DNA of 64,000 nt from Ruminococcus sp. Its GTDB lineage: Bacteria; Bacillota; Clostridia; Oscillospirales; Acutalibacteraceae. The notes below the pieces were generated by a model, which worked only from the letters and a program-made list of their open reading frames with translations, was not told the DNA's origin and did not search any database. Position 1 is the stretch's first letter, and each line of letters begins with the position of its first letter. Both the position numbers and the translations under genes were made by a program. This document shows positions 60,976 to 64,000 of the stretch, piece by piece. The DNA lies in NCBI GenBank assembly GCA_017457155.1, contig JAFTHZ010000015.1, forward strand, positions 1 to 64,000, read 5' to 3'.

Positions 60976-62313
60976 TTAATCAATATGTCTGGGCAAAGAA
61001 TCTATATAGGCTCTGAGTCCATCAACAGTATTGGGAGCCTTGCCCTTGATCACATGCGAAAGCAAAGCATCCAGTGCATGTCCGATGGCTTTGCCCTCAA
61101 AACCCAAGGTAATAAGGTCAGAGCCGTCTACACAAAGACCCGATAATGAATAGCACTCACCTGACTCAACTATACGATGAAGCTCATCTTCTACTTTATC
61201 AATGTGTGAAAGCTTCTGCTCTCTCTTATACTCAGACTGTGCAAGAATATCTGCTCGACAAATAAGCAAAAGCTTCTCAAAAAGCTCAGGTCCGATTGCA
61301 CCCAGTACACGCTTGATATCATATGACATATCCCTGAACCGCTCGTCGTGATATCTGACAAGCAAGGATACATCAGATATTATCTTGGTAGGATATGCAA
61401 AACGGCGCATAACATCCTCAGCAATTTTACAGCTTATCTTCTGATGATTCTTAAAATGATCCACTCCATCATTATCAGTCGTTTTTGAATGAGGTTTACC
61501 TATATCATGAAACAAAACAGCAAAACGGATAACATCGTCAGAAGGAGTATGACTCAGCGCCTGCAGGGTATGTGTCCATACATCGTATTTATGATGAGGA
61601 TTATTCTGAGCGAGAGCAAACATCGGACTCAGTTCGGGGATAATCACAGATAAAACATCGGAATAATCTGAAATTGCCTTGTCAAAGGAGTCGCTCATCA
61701 GAATACCGCTGAGCTCCTTACGGATACGCTGAGGATGAATCCCGGAAAGTTTTGTAGCATTCTTGTGGATAGCCTGTTCCGTATCAGGGTCCACAGCAAA
61801 TCCAAGACGAGACGAAAACCTGATAGCCCTCAGGATTCGGATCGCATCCTCAGAAAAACGATTATCTGCATCTCCCACACATCTGATGAGTTTAGCATTG
61901 ATATCTGCCATACCCCCAAAGGGATCAACATAACCTTTTTCGGGAGAATACGCAATTGCATTGACGGTAAAATCCCGACGGGAAAGGTCGTCTTCTACCC
62001 TACGGGTAAAGGTCACAGAATCGGGATGACGCATATCACTGTAGTCTCCGTCGTTTCGGAAAGTTGTAATCTCAAATGGCTCTCCCTTACAAATAACGCA
62101 AATTGTGCCAAAATTCTTTCCTATATCGATGGTATCATACTCATTAAAACAGGATATTATATCGTCCGGCTCAGCATCAGTTGTGAAATCCCAATCCAAA
62201 GGTTCAGTCCCCATCAGGCTGTCCCTGATACAACCGCCTACTGCATAACACTGAAATCCGTTACTGTTAAGTTTATCAAATATAAAATGACATTTTTTCG
62301 GAATAACAGTCAT
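60976..62313 (-). CDS. cca: CCA-adding tRNA nucleotidyltransferase with HD domain
   Basis: 445 aa from the ATG at 62313, after GAGGTGA. It adds or repairs the 3' CCA of tRNAs. The catalytic core has VGGCIRDSLMG near 25 and the metal motif DWDFTT near 42, then RRDFTVNAIAY near 100. The nucleotide-reading part has AIRILRAIRFSSRLGF near 148. A C-terminal HD domain (LFHDIGKPHS near 252) follows. Whether it adds all three bases or only A cannot be told. It reads towards rnpB, so two tRNA end-processing functions are neighbours. Confidence 0.92.
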   Translation of the reverse strand: MTVIPKKCHFIFDKLNSNGFQCYAVGGCIRDSLMGTEPLDWDFTTDAEPDDIISCFNEYDTIDIGKNFGTICVICKGEPFEITTFRNDGDYSDMRHPDSVTFTRRVEDDLSRRDFTVNAIAYSPEKGYVDPFGGMADINAKLIRCVGDADNRFSEDAIRILRAIRFSSRLGFAVDPDTEQAIHKNATKLSGIHPQRIRKELSGILMSDSFDKAISDYSDVLSVIIPELSPMFALAQNNPHHKYDVWTHTLQALSHTPSDDVIRFAVLFHDIGKPHSKTTDNDGVDHFKNHQKISCKIAEDVMRRFAYPTKIISDVSLLVRYHDERFRDMSYDIKRVLGAIGPELFEKLLLICRADILAQSEYKREQKLSHIDKVEDELHRIVESGECYSLSGLCVDGSDLITLGFEGKAIGHALDALLSHVIKGKAPNTVDGLRAYIDSLPRHID

Positions 62314-62500
62314 GATCTTCACCTCAGGAATATAATAACACATTCAGGTAAAAAAAGAAAGTAAACTTATTTTCTCTCAGTTTTACACTCAGGTTGTACA
62401 GAAGTTGTCTATGTATTGGAAATGAGTTTTATTATTATTAAGTTTACCACTATAAAATGCAGTCTATAAGAAAAAAATAAAAGCAGACAGGAGGTGAACA

Positions 62501-63505
62501 ATGAAAAAAGTCATAAAGATCGCTTTTTTTCTATTATTTGCATTTAGTATTTATCTGCCTTGTAATGTGTGGGCAGAAGAAAAAAACACAGTAACTCTGG
62601 GTGGAGAGCCCTTCTCCGTTAATTTATTCTGTGACGGAGTGCTTGTAATCGGAACACAGATAGTACAGAATAAAAATCCCGCTGAAGATGCAGGAATAAA
62701 ACAAAACGATATTATCACCTTTGCAAATGGAGAGAAAATAATATCCAATGAACAGCTGCAGGAAATAATAGAGGATTCAGGCGGCGAAGAACTGAACCTC
62801 ACGATAAAAAGAGGCGAAGAGAGTATTTATACTACGTTATACCCTGAAGAAGACCCACAGGGCAACTACAAGGCAGGAATGTGGATAAGAGACAGTGCTG
62901 CAGGAATCGGCACCATAACCTTCTACAGCCAGGACTTGGAAGGATTCTGTGGTTTAGGTCACGGAATCTGTGACAAGGACACAGGCACGCTGATGCCTCT
63001 TGCAACAGGTGATGTTGATATATCGTATATAACATCTGTAACCAAAAGCACTGATGGTTGTGTCGGCAAACTCAACGGATATTTTCAGGACTATGATATT
63101 GGTACAGCATTATCAAATAATGAAAACGGATTATACGGAACGATGACAAAATGGAAGGAATCAGGTCAGATAATTGAGATCGGAACCAAATCTGAAGTTC
63201 AGACAGGACCGGCACTTGTATACGCAACCATTGAAGGTAGTGTACCCAAATCTTATAATGCGGAGATAATAAATATTAACGAGGAAAACGCAACCAGAAA
63301 TCTTGTCATCAGAATAACAGACGAGACGCTTCTGGATAAAACAGGAGGAATTGTACAAGGAATGTCAGGTTCTCCTATTGTTCAGAACGGCAAGCTTGTG
63401 GGAGCTGTCACCCATGTTATGATTGATAACGTTGAATACGGTTATGGAATCTTCGCAGAAAATATGCTGCGGGAACTTGAGGAAACCTGTAAGAACATGT
63501 CATAA
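62501..63505 (+). CDS. spoIVB: SpoIVB peptidase
   Basis: A 334-aa signalling protease of sporulation (family S55). It is made in the forespore and activates the SpoIVFB-sigma-K checkpoint in Bacillus. A signal-like hydrophobic N-terminus (~5-24, ending VWA) is followed by a PDZ domain (~45-115) and the peptidase domain. The catalytic triad fits H154 (GLGHGI), D274 (RITDETLL) and S289 (GMSGSP). It is shorter than the Bacillus protein (~425 aa) mainly in the N-terminal part. AGGAGGTGA precedes the ATG. It lies directly before spo0A, as in most endospore formers, but recN is not upstream. Confidence 0.94.
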   Translation: MKKVIKIAFFLLFAFSIYLPCNVWAEEKNTVTLGGEPFSVNLFCDGVLVIGTQIVQNKNPAEDAGIKQNDIITFANGEKIISNEQLQEIIEDSGGEELNLTIKRGEESIYTTLYPEEDPQGNYKAGMWIRDSAAGIGTITFYSQDLEGFCGLGHGICDKDTGTLMPLATGDVDISYITSVTKSTDGCVGKLNGYFQDYDIGTALSNNENGLYGTMTKWKESGQIIEIGTKSEVQTGPALVYATIEGSVPKSYNAEIININEENATRNLVIRITDETLLDKTGGIVQGMSGSPIVQNGKLVGAVTHVMIDNVEYGYGIFAENMLRELEETCKNMS

Positions 63506-63571
63506 AATGCTGTCAGAAAAATACTCTCAAAATTATTATATGAATTTTTCAAAAAAATCCTCAGGAAACTA

Positions 63572-63600
63572 TTGCCAATATTATTAATTTGTGATATTAT
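63572..63600 (+). promoter_or_regulatory. Sigma-A type promoter of spo0A
   Basis: TTGCCA (63572-63577), 17 nt, TATTAT (63595-63600). It lies in the 129-nt gap after spoIVB, 35 nt before the spo0A ATG. AGGAAA at 63563-63568 resembles a sigma-H -35 element, but no matching -10 was found. No clear Spo0A box was seen in the gap. Confidence 0.6.
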
Positions 63601-63634
63601 TTCACTAATAAATAATTTTTATGGGGGATTTACC

Positions 63635-64000
63635 ATGGACAGCAAAACCAAATTTCTTATCACAGAAGAACAGATTGACAACAGAGAAGCAAGCAACAGT
63701 GTTTTCTCTGAGCTTGCAGTTACTCCACTATATTGCAAGCGTGACGGAGAAGAACTGGTGAGGAGAATCCAGACAGAAAAACCTGATGTGGTATTTATGG
63801 ATCTCTTCATGTCCGGGCTTGACAGCATGGGAGTACTGAAGGCAATCAACAGACTTGATAGTTCGGATAAGCCTTTGTTTGTAGTATTCTCTGCTTTTGA
63901 CAGTCCTACCCTTGAGCGGGAGATCATGTCAGCCGGAGCATCGTATTTTGTAATCAAGCCATATAACCTGAGAAGTCTTGTGGAAAACGTGCTTTGTCTT
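63635..64000 (+). CDS. spo0A: Stage 0 sporulation protein A, receiver domain (cut by window edge)
   Basis: The first 122 codons are present. They form a complete CheY-like receiver; the DNA-binding domain lies outside. The phospho-acceptor is D56 (VVFMDLFMSGLD), S86 takes the usual Thr/Ser place and K108 is in VIKPYN, the same numbering as Bacillus Spo0A. The acidic pocket is unusual: E11-E12 (LITEEQ) replace the Asp pair, and the normal DXXMPXXDG is altered to DLFMSGLDS. GGGGGAT precedes the ATG by 7 nt. Identity rests on the position after spoIVB and the receiver pattern, so another response regulator is not fully excluded. Confidence 0.85.
   Translation, partial: MDSKTKFLITEEQIDNREASNSVFSELAVTPLYCKRDGEELVRRIQTEKPDVVFMDLFMSGLDSMGVLKAINRLDSSDKPLFVVFSAFDSPTLEREIMSAGASYFVIKPYNLRSLVENVLCL

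Noticed and set aside
62314..62500. Sigma-G or sigma-F promoter before spoIVB
   Set aside because: I looked for the forespore consensus elements in this 187-nt gap; only weak partial matches were found, so no site is reported.

Overview
The window looks like a chromosome segment of a spore-forming, low-to-mid GC member of the Clostridia, most likely an Oscillospirales (Ruminococcaceae-type) gut bacterium. The reasons are Firmicutes-specific genes (sepF, ylmH, divIVA, rbgA, rsfS, yqeK, yunB, spoIVB, spo0A, a class A RNase P RNA, an AUU-started infC) and their gene order. The order-level assignment is inference. No phage, insertion sequence, CRISPR array, toxin or defence gene, tRNA or 5S/16S/23S rRNA gene was found. 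Nearly everything is core genome, tightly packed, with many 1-17 nt gene overlaps.

Layout. Bases 1-238 hold a divergent control region with four copies of an octamer and the promoter of a Xer-type recombinase (239-1219, +). From 1247 to 53345 almost everything reads on the minus strand. Taken in transcription order there are five blocks. (a) infC-rpmI-rplT behind a consensus promoter and an attenuator-like leader. (b) A ~17 kb run with overlaps: rRNA methyltransferase, dprA, topA, trmFO, plsX, rnc, a radical SAM gene, smc, ftsY, rdgB, yhbY, nadD, yqeK, rsfS, leuS. It is followed by rpsU with its own promoter, then pepQ. (c) efp with its own promoter, an Asp-Cys repeat protein, then yunB. (d) A ~16 kb run from one good promoter: miaB, a YlbF-like gene, mutS, mutL, miaA, an HlyD-like membrane protein, a YggS-type PLP protein, sepF, ylmH, divIVA, ileS, lspA, rluD. 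(e) rplS behind a structured leader; lepB, rbgA, rnhB, yraN and a dipeptidase; then thrC, a phosphoesterase, tig, clpP, clpX, lon, engB and lysA.

From 53375 to the right edge the strands alternate: a CPBP protease with tadA (+); a small XRE regulator, murD, a GNAT and an aluminium-resistance-type PLP protein (-); pncB (+); cca and the RNase P RNA (-); spoIVB and the first 122 codons of spo0A (+).

The genes serve translation (aminoacyl-tRNA synthetases, ribosomal proteins, tRNA modification, initiation and elongation factors), proteostasis (trigger factor, ClpXP, Lon), secretion (SPase I and II, FtsY), division and chromosome upkeep (SepF, DivIVA, SMC, MutSL, TopA, DprA) and sporulation (YunB, SpoIVB, Spo0A).

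I found no clearly new multi-gene system. The best leads are the clustered octamer sites before the recombinase, the Asp-Cys/zinc-ribbon protein behind efp, the altered acidic pocket of the Spo0A receiver, the uncharacterised HlyD-like protein inside the division operon, and several unusual translation starts (AUU, UUG, possibly CUG).
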